Assembly (NCBI GenBank): GCA_045541375.1
Contig: JAZQJB010000087.1
Location: 1 to 64,000 of the forward strand
Source: CAG-390 sp045541375
GTDB taxonomy: Bacteria; Bacillota; Clostridia; Oscillospirales; CAG-272
Direction: 5' to 3'
Length of the DNA: 64,000 nucleotides
Shown here: one piece after another, positions 8,008 to 15,982 of the stretch
Layout of the letters: the number at the start of each line of letters is the position of its first letter
Position numbering within the stretch: the first letter of the stretch is position 1
Notes under the pieces: model-generated
What the model saw: only the letters and a program-made list of their open reading frames with translations
What the model was told of the DNA's origin: nothing
Databases searched by the model: none
Position numbers and translations under genes: made by a program

Positions 8008-8489
8008 AAAAGAGGCTGGCTCATTTAACATAGATATTATTTGAGCTAACCGATAGTTTTGCGGGCTCCTTTCACCGCTTCCGCGGTCCCAAGCTGCGGG
8101 ACGCAGGTAGTTCCTCACCGGAGGAAGGCTGATTGGTCAGCGCAAACTCCTTCGGATATTCAGCGAATATCGTTTTAGCTTAACCCATAAACAGTAAAAA
8201 GGAATATTTTATTGAAAAAAGTTTGCAATAACTCTATTACGAGTGCAAATTGATTCAAATAAAATATTCCTTTTTGGTATGCAAAATTATAAGTTTGAGC
8301 AAAATTCGCTGCACAAACAATGAAGGTTGCACGTACCATTTAGCCTTCCTCCGGGAGGAAGGGGGACCGCGGAAGCGGTGAAAGGAGAGCGCGCAACTTC
8401 ATTTAATTGCAAATTACATTAAGGGATAATTAATGATATTGTTAATATTACTTTATGCAAAATATATCATAATGAGTCAGACCCTTTTC
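8008..8489. mobile_element. Nested inverted-repeat element (MITE-like) between convergent genes
   Basis: The termini AAAAGAGGCTGGCTCATT (left) and AATGAGTCAGACCCTTTT (right) are imperfect inverted repeats (15 of 18). Inside, GCTCCTTTCACCGCTTCCGC and its reverse complement (8066-8090 and 8364-8389) plus TTCCTC...GGAAGGCT and AGCCTTCC...GAGGAA form a second pair. A perfect 18-bp pair (AAAAAGGAATATTTTATT) closes the centre. No coding frame is present. The structure resembles a non-autonomous transposon derivative. It also exactly fills the space between two converging stop codons, so it may act as a large bidirectional terminator. Confidence 0.6.
8196..8275. repeat. Central hairpin of the nested inverted-repeat element
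   Basis: AAAAAGGAATATTTTATT and AATAAAATATTCCTTTTT are perfect reverse complements. They enclose a further TTTGCA...TGCAAA pair. Confidence 0.8.
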
Positions 8490-9555
8490 AATACTTTTCA
8501 ATACTGCAGATCCCACTTTTCATAATCATCTTACGAAGCAGAGGAGAGCAGAGTATCTTCATTTTCGGGATCTTAAACAGTAGTTTAAGGCGCAGTTTGG
8601 CGGTTTTTCTCTTGTAGTATTTAAGTACTTTATCGGGATCGCTTTCAGAAGCAAAGGCATCTGAAAGGTATTTTCCGCTCAGAAACGCGCTGCTGATTCC
8701 CTCGAAAGAGCTTGCGCTGATAAGACCCGCGGCTTCTCCGATAAGAAAAACGTGTCCCTTTCCCGAAATAAAGTCGCGCGTCTTTCGCGGGCTTGTAAGC
8801 AGGCAGGCTTCGATCTTTACAGCCTCGCCAAAGGAGTGACCGAGGAATTCTTCAACTCTTGCTTTCTGCTTGAAATACGCCTCGCGACCGCTCTTTATAT
8901 CAAATGCACCGCCGAAAATGAAGTATCCGTCCTTGCGGATAGTCCATGAGCAGCTATCCGAGGTTTCGGGGTCATAGATGCAGGAGTAACTCGGCATATC
9001 TCCGCCGTCATCCTTGAAATGCTCCTGAATGGATATGTAAAGCTTGCTGGGAGAATCAAAATACGTGCGTCTGACTATCGAGGAGCCTCCGTCCGCACCG
9101 ACGATAATATCTGTATAGAACTCGGCTTTTTCGCCATTCTCGTCAACCTCAACGCGCACCTTCCCGGTGGCTTGATCGGTCAGCGAATGGCATCTGCCTC
9201 TTATCACGTCCACATTTTCGGGAATGAGCGAGAGCAGCCACTCGTCGAATGCCGCGCGGTCCATATTCAGATAATGCCGCTGATAATTCCGCGTGATGCC
9301 CGTAGCAAGATCGATCGTTTTGACGTCAAATATCTGCGGGTCGGCAAGAATGCTTTTCGGAAGATCAAGATCGAACTGAGCGAGCACCTTCTGTGCATCG
9401 GGCGCAAGAAGTCCGCCGCAAACCTTCGATCCCGTCCTCGGCTTTTCATCAATGAGAACTATTCTTTTTTCGGGGCAGGATCTTGCGATTTCACGCGCAA
9501 AAGTCGCTCCCGCAGGTCCGCCTCCGATGACGGCAATGTCGTAGTGGGTGTTCAT
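8488..9555 (-). CDS. Geranylgeranyl-reductase-family FAD oxidoreductase
   Basis: Flavoprotein of 355 residues that reduces or oxidises isoprenoid or similar hydrophobic substrates; the precise substrate is unknown. The FAD dinucleotide-binding IAVIGGGPAGATFA is at the N terminus. KVCGGLLAPDAQ and ADGGSSIVRR follow mid-protein, then LIGEAAGLISASSFEGIS near the end, which together mark this family. I start at the ATG after GGGAGAAATTTCT, discarding a 47-residue upstream extension without a binding site. The gene is monocistronic with its own promoter. Its stop codon touches the right end of the inverted-repeat element. Confidence 0.85.
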   Translation of the reverse strand: MNTHYDIAVIGGGPAGATFAREIARSCPEKRIVLIDEKPRTGSKVCGGLLAPDAQKVLAQFDLDLPKSILADPQIFDVKTIDLATGITRNYQRHYLNMDRAAFDEWLLSLIPENVDVIRGRCHSLTDQATGKVRVEVDENGEKAEFYTDIIVGADGGSSIVRRTYFDSPSKLYISIQEHFKDDGGDMPSYSCIYDPETSDSCSWTIRKDGYFIFGGAFDIKSGREAYFKQKARVEEFLGHSFGEAVKIEACLLTSPRKTRDFISGKGHVFLIGEAAGLISASSFEGISSAFLSGKYLSDAFASESDPDKVLKYYKRKTAKLRLKLLFKIPKMKILCSPLLRKMIMKSGICSIEKY

Positions 9556-9583
9556 AGAAATTTCTCCCTTGTGTGTTGAGTCT

Positions 9584-9612
9584 ATTATACAATATAATCG
9601 TAGGAATGTCAA
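9584..9612 (-). promoter_or_regulatory. Sigma-A promoter for the flavoprotein gene
   Basis: Minus-strand TTGACA and TATAAT with a 17-bp spacer, about 30 bp before the start codon. Confidence 0.85.
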
Positions 9613-9667
9613 CATAAATTTTAGACTACTGTTTTGGAAAAAATTCTCTTGAATTATCGCATAACTA

Positions 9668-9696
9668 TTGATTTTTTTGCAATTTTGTTGTATCAT
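9668..9696 (+). promoter_or_regulatory. Probable sigma-A promoter for glnA
   Basis: TTGATT and TATCAT with a 17-bp spacer, followed 30 bp later by ACGGAGG and the glnA ATG. No GlnR-type operator was recognised. Confidence 0.6.
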
Positions 9697-9725
9697 AATA
9701 TCAATTAAAAATACGGAGGCACAAA

Positions 9726-11150
9726 ATGAGCAAGAACGTAAAAGATATTATTCGAATGATCGAAGAAAACGGTATCAAGATGATCGACTTCAAAATGGTC
9801 GATATCAACGGTCAGTACCGTCACGTATCCATTCCCGCCGCAAACTTCTCCGAGGACACGATGAAGAGCGGAATCGGATTTGATGCATCCAACTATGGAT
9901 ATGCCGTGGTAGTGAAGAGCGACATGGTCTTCATCCCCGATCCCGACACCGCAGTCATCGACCCCTTCTGTTCCATCCCCACCCTTTCGATGACGGGTAA
10001 CGCAATGATCATCGACACACCCGAAAACCGTCCGCTTCCTCAGTACCCCAGAAACATCATCAAGGCGGCTGTTGCCGAGATGAAGAAGAGCGGCATCGCG
10101 GACGAGATGTTCATCCTTCCCGAATTCGAATTCTACCTCTTTGATAAAGCGGGCTGGCAGGTCAGCGGAAGCGAGATCAGTGCCTCCATCGATGCAAAGC
10201 AATCCTATTGGAACAGCGCCACCGAGGGTCTCGGAGTTGTTGTTCCCAAGCAGAAAAATTATCACATCGCAAAGCCCTTCGATATTTCATATGAAGCGCG
10301 CAGTGAGATGTGCCTTCTTATGAAGGAAATGGGCATCGAGATCAATTATCACCACCCCGAGGTCGCCGCATCCGGTCAGTTCGAGATCGAACCCCAGCTC
10401 GGCGAGGTCGTTCATATGGCGGATGCTACTATGATGATCAAGTACATCATCCACAACACCGCACTCAAGTATGGCAAGACCGCAACCTTTATGCCCAAGC
10501 CCATCTACGGCGAGGCGGGAAGCGGAATGCACGTTCATATGCTCCTGATGAAGGACGGCAAGCCCGTGTTCTCGGATGACAACGGCTACGCGCATCTTTC
10601 CGAGACCGCGCATTACTTCATGGGCGGACTTCTCAAGCACATCGCATCCCTCTGCGCACTCACCAACCCCAGCACCAACTCCTTCAAGCGACTCGTTCCC
10701 GGCTTCGAGGCACCCGTTACGATCGGCTACGCGACCTCGAACAGAAGTGCGGTCATCCGTATCCCCGCATACGCAAAGTCGCCCGAGAAGCGCCGCTTCG
10801 AGCTCCGTAACCCCGATGCGACCTGCAATCCCTATTTCTGCTATGCCGCTATCCTTATGGCGGGACTTGACGGCGTCAAGAACAAGATAGATCCCCATGC
10901 AAACGGCTGGGGACCCTATGACTTCAACCTCTTCCACCTTCCCGAGGAGGAAAAAGCAAAGCTCAAGGGACTTCCCACCTCGCTCGAGCAGGCTCTCACA
11001 GCGCTCGAGGAAGACCACGACTACCTCACCGCAGGCGGCGTATTCCCCAAGGAGCTTATCACTAACTTCATCAAGACCAAGCGCGCCGAGTGCAGCGAGA
11101 TGTCCAAGATCCCGCACCCCGCTGAGTTTGATAAGTACTTCAATCTTTGA
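9726..11150 (+). CDS. glnA: Type I glutamine synthetase
   Basis: ATP-dependent synthesis of glutamine from glutamate and ammonia, cytosolic, normally a dodecamer. At 474 residues it is GS-I sized. Motifs include PEFEFYLF (metal ligands), AGSGMHVHM (ATP and glutamate binding) and NRSAVIRIPAY. The loop that carries the adenylylated Tyr in enterobacterial enzymes reads DFNLFHLPEEE here, with Phe403 in the Tyr position, so adenylylation control is unlikely. A GGAGG site precedes the ATG. A small zinc ribbon gene follows directly. Confidence 0.95.
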   Translation: MSKNVKDIIRMIEENGIKMIDFKMVDINGQYRHVSIPAANFSEDTMKSGIGFDASNYGYAVVVKSDMVFIPDPDTAVIDPFCSIPTLSMTGNAMIIDTPENRPLPQYPRNIIKAAVAEMKKSGIADEMFILPEFEFYLFDKAGWQVSGSEISASIDAKQSYWNSATEGLGVVVPKQKNYHIAKPFDISYEARSEMCLLMKEMGIEINYHHPEVAASGQFEIEPQLGEVVHMADATMMIKYIIHNTALKYGKTATFMPKPIYGEAGSGMHVHMLLMKDGKPVFSDDNGYAHLSETAHYFMGGLLKHIASLCALTNPSTNSFKRLVPGFEAPVTIGYATSNRSAVIRIPAYAKSPEKRRFELRNPDATCNPYFCYAAILMAGLDGVKNKIDPHANGWGPYDFNLFHLPEEEKAKLKGLPTSLEQALTALEEDHDYLTAGGVFPKELITNFIKTKRAECSEMSKIPHPAEFDKYFNL

Positions 11151-11158
11151 TCGTGATT

Positions 11159-11446
11159 ATGGACAATATGAAATGTCTACGCTGCGGAGAGGATATGCAG
11201 TATCTGTCGCGTGAGAAGCTTCAGCTCGGCAAGACAGGATGGGTCCTCGGCGACCTCCCGAATCTATTGTCGGGCGCACTTGAAGTGCAGATATTGGTTT
11301 GCCCAAAGTGCCGAAAGCTTGAGTTCTTCCTCGCGGAAAACGAAACGCTCGACGATGATACCCCGAAAAAGACCTGTCCCAAGTGCGGCACTGTCCACGA
11401 TTTCGATTATCCGAAATGCCCGAAGTGTAAGCACGAATATTTCTGA
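11159..11446 (+). CDS. Small zinc ribbon protein
   Basis: Protein of about 95 residues with four CxxC pairs: CLRC near the N terminus, CPKC in the middle, and CPKC and CPKC near the C terminus. This suggests two zinc ribbons. Function unknown. The start is uncertain: no good ribosome binding site is seen, and ATGs at 11159 and 11168 and a TTG upstream are all possible; translation may be coupled to glnA, whose stop lies only a few bases before. It precedes a strong terminator shared with the convergent regulator gene. Confidence 0.7.
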   Translation: MDNMKCLRCGEDMQYLSREKLQLGKTGWVLGDLPNLLSGALEVQILVCPKCRKLEFFLAENETLDDDTPKKTCPKCGTVHDFDYPKCPKCKHEYF

Positions 11447-11452
11447 AATGAA

Positions 11453-11480
11453 ACAGAGCACCGCCCGCGCGGTGCTCTGT
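11453..11480. terminator. Bidirectional terminator
   Basis: A perfect 12-bp stem (ACAGAGCACCGC / GCGGTGCTCTGT) over a four-base loop lies between two converging stop codons. Confidence 0.8.
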
Positions 11481-11484
11481 GATT

Positions 11485-12807
11485 TTATATTCTCTTTGAT
11501 TTTTTGCCGTATGCTTTAATGAAATAAACGGTAGCACACGTGACAAGATCAATGCAAGCAAGCAGAATCAGCCAAGTAAGAATAGTTTCGCCAAGATACT
11601 GAGCATCCCAATAAGCATTATTCGTGATTACTGTGACCGGCGTTCTGGTTCCTTTGCCCGAGAATTTGATGCTCTTATACAGTGTAGTATTGTAATCATA
11701 CTCAAAAATGACATTATCGCGAGGGTCTGTTACAGTATTATGTTCAAGCATAAAATCATCTTCCATATCGGAATGCAAATATACCTTGTTTCCATCCTTG
11801 TCGTAATAATAAGTGTTGCGATGCCATTCGACGTATTCTGCCTGATCCTCTTTCATAGCTTCGCCGAAGTCTTCAAGCGTATTGTAGACTTCTTTCTTAA
11901 CAAATCCGTCAACACCGATCAAACCGATAACGATTCCCGCGACGAGCAGAACAGAGAGTATAGATCCACCGATGGCTGTAATCTTAACAAGGATTCTTCT
12001 GCGGAATGTGATCTTGCGACATTTTTCTGTGGTAACAAAGATAAGTCCGCGCTTGATGAGTATCGGCTTGACAAACAATAAATGAATAAAACCGAATACG
12101 GCAAAGGTTGCCGGAATAAATAATAAACTCAACAGCATCCATTCGTTAGGCTGAAGACATAAAACATCAATATTGAATCCGTTTGTTAAGTATAAAACAT
12201 CAACATCCGAAAATGCAATAAGCAGACAGAAAATGAATGTCGCTGTCATACCGTAAAAGAACGCGATTGCAACTCTGGTTATTTTGGAATTTGCCTGTAT
12301 GATCTTTTCTGCATAAGTTTCGTCATACTCGTCCGAATGTATGATTGAATTTGAAGTTAAGCTGACCTGGCATATCGTGCCTGCCACAACAAAAAGCAGC
12401 GATACCCAAAATCCGAGCTTTGTTTTATAAAACACAATGCCGCAAACTACTGCTGCTATCAGTCCTGCAAGCAACAAGCCCACAGAGATTAGCGAAAGAT
12501 TCTTGTATTTTCTTACTCTCGCGCGAAGCATCGTTTTGAATTGTTTATCGCTTTTTGTACTTGGCTTGGGTTCTTCCGCAATCGCAGCTTCGAGGCTGTT
12601 GCGTTCCCCTCGCAAAAGCTCATCCGTCGTGATCCCGAATATCTCCGCTATCGCGGGTATCAGCGAAAGCTCGGGGTCGCATTCGTCGCGCTCCCAACGG
12701 CTGACGGTCTTATCCGAAACGAAAAGTCTGTCTCCGAGATCCTTTTGCGTCATGCCGTTCGCCTTGCGCAGAACGGCTATAAATTTGCCTATTGTTTTCT
12801 TTTCCAT
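11485..12807 (-). CDS. Membrane-anchored XRE-family regulator
   Basis: Protein of 440 residues that begins with an XRE helix-turn-helix (about residues 7-62: LRKANGMTQKDLGDRLFVSD, TVSRWERD) and continues as a membrane protein. About six hydrophobic segments lie near 102-124, 128-150, 178-200, 215-243, 272-296 and 408-430. A roughly 110-residue hydrophilic domain (297-407, rich in Tyr and Asp) lies between the last two and may be outside the cell. The design suggests a one-component sensor that binds DNA from the membrane (inference). The ATG follows TGGAGGT. No target gene is obvious; the divergent decarboxylase-like operon is one candidate. Confidence 0.82.
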   Translation of the reverse strand: MEKKTIGKFIAVLRKANGMTQKDLGDRLFVSDKTVSRWERDECDPELSLIPAIAEIFGITTDELLRGERNSLEAAIAEEPKPSTKSDKQFKTMLRARVRKYKNLSLISVGLLLAGLIAAVVCGIVFYKTKLGFWVSLLFVVAGTICQVSLTSNSIIHSDEYDETYAEKIIQANSKITRVAIAFFYGMTATFIFCLLIAFSDVDVLYLTNGFNIDVLCLQPNEWMLLSLLFIPATFAVFGFIHLLFVKPILIKRGLIFVTTEKCRKITFRRRILVKITAIGGSILSVLLVAGIVIGLIGVDGFVKKEVYNTLEDFGEAMKEDQAEYVEWHRNTYYYDKDGNKVYLHSDMEDDFMLEHNTVTDPRDNVIFEYDYNTTLYKSIKFSGKGTRTPVTVITNNAYWDAQYLGETILTWLILLACIDLVTCATVYFIKAYGKKSKRI

Positions 12808-12941
12808 AACGTACCTCCATAAGGTCTGAATCAGCCGTGCCGGCTTGGCTGTGGCTACATTCTACCATAACGTCGGAGAAATTACCACCCCCGCGAGCGA
12901 GAATCACTCTCGGAAAGTGAGAATTTGGGGTTTACGACACT

Positions 12942-12970
12942 ATTATAGCATATTTTGACCGCCTTTTCAA
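12942..12970 (-). promoter_or_regulatory. Sigma-A promoter for the XRE regulator
   Basis: Minus-strand TTGAAA and TATAAT with a 17-bp spacer. It gives an unusually long leader of about 125 bases, including the small hairpin AGCCG-GCA-CGGCT near the end. Confidence 0.75.
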
Positions 12971-12989
12971 TCGGAAATCGAAATTGCTA

Positions 12990-13018
12990 TTGTAAAAAAG
13001 AGGAAAATATGCTATAAT
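12990..13018 (+). promoter_or_regulatory. Sigma-A promoter for the decarboxylase-like operon
   Basis: TTGTAA and TATAAT with a 17-bp spacer, 32 bp before the first ATG. The -10 region AATATGCTATAAT closely matches that of the divergent regulator promoter, which may reflect a shared operator. Confidence 0.7.
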
Positions 13019-13050
13019 TAATTGATTAAGTAAAAAATGGAGAAATATCC

Positions 13051-14511
13051 ATGGATAATAACTCTAAAGAAAAGAATAAAAGCCTGCGCCGCGCTATGAC
13101 GGCGGAAAAGCTGACCGAAATGCTACGCGAGATCGATATTTCCGCGGCTGTCGAAAGCGAGGGCACTTATACTGCCATGGCGCGCCTGACCGCGCTTTTC
13201 GACCACGGCACTTTCTCGCGCATCGGTGCATATATGAACCGCTCGTCCGATCCCGATGAGCCCGCGGGCGTCATCTGCGGCTACGGCTCTGTCGGAGGAC
13301 GCCTTGTTTATGCCTTCGCGCAGGATCGCGCCCGTATGAACGGCGCTTTCGATTCGACCTCGGGAAAGCTTATCTGCGATCTTTACGCTATGGCTCTGCG
13401 GGGCGGCGCGCCGATCGTCGGTATCTTCGACAGCGACGGCGCCTATATCTACGAGGGCGCAAAAATGCTTGCCGCACTTGGCAAAACCATAGCTGCGAAC
13501 AGCTCTGCCGTCGGAATCGTCCCGCGAATCGCGCTCGTTCCCGGCGTTTGCGGAGGAACCCACGCAGTTCTCGCATCCTCTTTTGATTTCCTTATTTCTG
13601 TCAAGGAATCGACCGAGGTTTATGCCGTTTCTCCCTTTGTAAGCGGCGCAAGATCTGCACCCGCACCCGATGGAATTTCAGCTTATGAGGCGGAGGACGA
13701 AGGCGAGCTTTACCGCTTCGCGCGCAGCCTCATTGCTTTTCTTCCTTCTAATAATACCGAGGGAACCGCCATCGACCCCGATGTTCCCGAATTCGAGCTT
13801 CAGCGCGCCCCCGATCTTCGCTCTCTTTGCGGTGAGGCTCTGATCGCGGAGATCGCGGATAAGAAGAACTATGTCCGCCTTTTCGCCGAGTATGCTCCCG
13901 AAGTCGCGGTCGGATTTGCTTCTGTCGGCGGAGTCGGATGCGCTTTCATTTCATCCGAAAGATCGCAGAAAGACGGCGCACTCACCCCAGCCGCCTGCCG
14001 CGTTATTACAAAGATACAAAAATTCGCCGACGCATTCGGCTTGCCGATGCTCACCTTTGTCGATTGCCCCGGATTTGATAATTCCGTCACCGATAATGCC
14101 TTTTATCTCGAAAGTGCGTCGGCGATGAGCGATGCCTTTGCGTTCTCGTCAAATCCGAAGATCACCACCGTTATCGGCAGAGCCTACGGTCCCGGATTCG
14201 TCTATATGGCTTCAAAGTCGATAGGCGCGGATGTCTGCTTTGCTCTTACCGATTCGATCATAAGCGCACTCTCACCCGAGGCTTCGGTCGCGTTCCTCTG
14301 GAACGATAAGATCAAGGAAGGTGATCTCACGTCAAGCCGCGAAATGCTTGAGCTCGATTGGCGCGAAAAGTATGCTTCGCCGAACGATGCCGCACTTTGC
14401 GGAGAGGTGGATGACATTCTGACGCCCTCAGAACTTCGCCCGAGGATCGTTTCCGCACTTTATATGCTTCTCGGCAAGCTGCGCGCGCAGCCTGTGCGCC
14501 GCAAGAGGTGA
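13051..14511 (+). CDS. Carboxyltransferase-subunit homolog (MmdA/PccB-like)
   Basis: 486-residue member of the acyl-CoA carboxyltransferase family (methylmalonyl-CoA decarboxylase alpha, propionyl-CoA carboxylase beta). Recognisable parts are VICGYGSVGGRLVYAFAQD in the N-terminal half, LPSNN in the middle, and LLTFVDCPGF-like plus GADVCFAL in the C-terminal half. Both oxyanion-loop regions differ from the norm: the usual DSGGAR reads DSDGAY, and the usual YGGAY reads YGPGF. Catalysis is therefore uncertain. GGAGA seven bases before the ATG supports the start. It leads a tight four-gene operon with OadG-like, carrier-like and OadA-like genes. Confidence 0.8.
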   Translation: MDNNSKEKNKSLRRAMTAEKLTEMLREIDISAAVESEGTYTAMARLTALFDHGTFSRIGAYMNRSSDPDEPAGVICGYGSVGGRLVYAFAQDRARMNGAFDSTSGKLICDLYAMALRGGAPIVGIFDSDGAYIYEGAKMLAALGKTIAANSSAVGIVPRIALVPGVCGGTHAVLASSFDFLISVKESTEVYAVSPFVSGARSAPAPDGISAYEAEDEGELYRFARSLIAFLPSNNTEGTAIDPDVPEFELQRAPDLRSLCGEALIAEIADKKNYVRLFAEYAPEVAVGFASVGGVGCAFISSERSQKDGALTPAACRVITKIQKFADAFGLPMLTFVDCPGFDNSVTDNAFYLESASAMSDAFAFSSNPKITTVIGRAYGPGFVYMASKSIGADVCFALTDSIISALSPEASVAFLWNDKIKEGDLTSSREMLELDWREKYASPNDAALCGEVDDILTPSELRPRIVSALYMLLGKLRAQPVRRKR

Positions 14512-14515
14512 CGAT

Positions 14516-14797
14516 ATGTTTATGCTTGAAAATACCGCAACTCTGCCACGCGAGGGCATCTTCGTCCTCATAGGTGTCGCGGTTCTGGTGGTTTTATATA
14601 TCCTTTTGCGATTACTTAAAAGCAAAAGAAAAGAAGAAGTCATAGTACCGGAAGAAAATATTGATGAAGAAATTGCCGCAATCACGGCGGCAGTCGCAAT
14701 GATACTCGAAGAGGAAGCCGAAAGGGAAGAGCGCAAACCCACACCCTTCCGTGTCGTATCCTTTAAAAGAACGAATAAACGCCGCATAGGAGAATAA
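14516..14797 (+). CDS. OadG-like small membrane subunit
   Basis: 93-residue protein with a single membrane segment (about residues 14-35), then a charged cytosolic tail rich in Glu and Arg. In sodium-pumping decarboxylases the gamma subunit (OadG) has this layout and anchors the carboxyltransferase to the membrane. The position directly after the carboxyltransferase (four-base gap) is the canonical order. Homology is inferred from size, topology and context, because gamma subunits share little sequence. AGAGGTG provides the ribosome binding site. Confidence 0.65.
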   Translation: MFMLENTATLPREGIFVLIGVAVLVVLYILLRLLKSKRKEEVIVPEENIDEEIAAITAAVAMILEEEAEREERKPTPFRVVSFKRTNKRRIGE

Positions 14798-14798
14798 A

Positions 14799-14921
14799 AT
14801 GAGAAAATTCAAGGTTAAAGTCAACGGCAAGGAATACGAAGTCGAGATCGAGGAGATCAAGGCTGAGGAAACCGAAAAGCCCGAAGAGAAAAAAGAAGAA
14901 ACCGAAGAAGAAGATAAATAA
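14799..14921 (+). CDS. Biotin-carrier stub lacking the biotinyl domain
   Basis: A 40-residue reading frame with its own AGGAGA binding site, one base after the OadG-like stop, whose stop overlaps the next ATG (TAATG). The first 20 residues (MRKFKVKVNGKEYEVEIEEI) match the typical N terminus of Clostridia decarboxylase biotin carrier proteins. Normal carriers then have an Ala/Pro linker and a biotinyl domain with an AMKM-type lysine. Here an acidic Glu/Lys tail follows and the protein ends. No biotinylation site exists in the frame or in the other frames downstream. Confidence 0.7.
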   Translation: MRKFKVKVNGKEYEVEIEEIKAEETEKPEEKKEETEEEDK

Positions 14922-15982
14922 TGGATAAGTCAAAAAGAGTACTTAACCTTTCGCACGCCGATATTGAAACCTTTGAGGAAAAGGATTTCAAAGGCTATGC
15001 GGCTATCGACATAACCGAATATTGCTTCGGCGAGCTCGAGGAGGACCCTTGGGACACTCTGCGCTCATTGCGCGCGCTTTTGAGGGATGCACGCCTGAAG
15101 CTGACCTTCGGCGGTCAGGCTCTCCTCGGATACCGCCATTATCCCGACGAGATCGTCGATGCTTTTGTTGCCGCGGCGATAGATAACGGCATCAACGTTA
15201 TCAGGATATTTGATGCTCTCAATGATGCCAGAAATCTCGAAACCGCCGCCGCTTCGGCAAAAAAATACGGAGCAGAACTCGAGATCGGTATGGTCTATGC
15301 CGAAAGCCCAGTCCACTCGATCCCCTATTTCGCCGGCTACGCCTCTCAAATTGCCGCAATGGGTGCGGATGCGATAGGCATTATCGGAGTGTCAAACGAA
15401 TTCGTCTGCCGCGAGCTGACGGAAGCAGTTATAAAAGCCGTACAACTTCCCGTAACCGTTTCGGCAACCGAAGAAAAGATTGCCGATATCGCCCTCGATT
15501 CGGGAGCGGTGACAGCAGAAGTATATCTGCTTGAAGCCTACGGTGCCGATGTTGCAGAAGAAGCCGAGCAAGTGAGAAAAGACGCCGGATGTCCACCAAT
15601 GGTTTATCCGATCTCGTTCATAATCGGCGCGCAGGCGATAAGAAATACGTTTTCTTCAAAGAGATATGAAACCGTCGGCGAGGATTTCAAAGATCTCGTT
15701 CTCGGCAAATTCGGCAAGCTCCCCGCGCCTCTTGCGCCCGAGTTCGTTTCCGAGATCGGCGGTGACGAACCTCTTGTGCTCGTCCGCCCCGCCGATCTTT
15801 TAGAGCCCGAATACGACCGCATCCGCGAATATACCGCCCCGTGGCTCGAGCAGGAAGAAGACATCCTCACCTACGCCATTTACCACGGCATTGCAATAGC
15901 ATTCTTTGAAAAGCGCAAGGCAAAAAAGTACGCGCTTGATATGCCTCACGCGCACAAGCATAGGGGAATTCATACAGTATAA
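14921..15982 (+). CDS. OadA-like protein without metal ligands (probable pseudoenzyme)
   Basis: 353-residue homolog of the carboxyltransferase domain of oxaloacetate decarboxylase alpha and pyruvate carboxylase, about 100 residues shorter than that domain. Retained: EDPWDTLRSLRALL, GYRHYPDEIVDAFV, IRIFDALNDARNLE, ESPVHSIPYF and the C-terminal VRPADLLEPE. Lost: the N-terminal DAHQSL metal Asp is absent. The IKDMAG lysine that forms the carbamate aligns with Ile155 (IGIIGVSN). The HTH metal pair aligns with Ser-Ala-Thr (181-183). Roughly 100 residues of the barrel after this are deleted. All four family metal ligands are therefore missing, so decarboxylase activity is very unlikely; a structural or sensing role is possible. 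Confidence 0.78.
   Translation: MDKSKRVLNLSHADIETFEEKDFKGYAAIDITEYCFGELEEDPWDTLRSLRALLRDARLKLTFGGQALLGYRHYPDEIVDAFVAAAIDNGINVIRIFDALNDARNLETAAASAKKYGAELEIGMVYAESPVHSIPYFAGYASQIAAMGADAIGIIGVSNEFVCRELTEAVIKAVQLPVTVSATEEKIADIALDSGAVTAEVYLLEAYGADVAEEAEQVRKDAGCPPMVYPISFIIGAQAIRNTFSSKRYETVGEDFKDLVLGKFGKLPAPLAPEFVSEIGGDEPLVLVRPADLLEPEYDRIREYTAPWLEQEEDILTYAIYHGIAIAFFEKRKAKKYALDMPHAHKHRGIHTV

Noticed and set aside
11147..11158. TTG start for the small zinc ribbon gene
   Set aside because: The codon lies inside the glnA C terminus and has no ribosome binding site; the ATG at 11159 is simpler.
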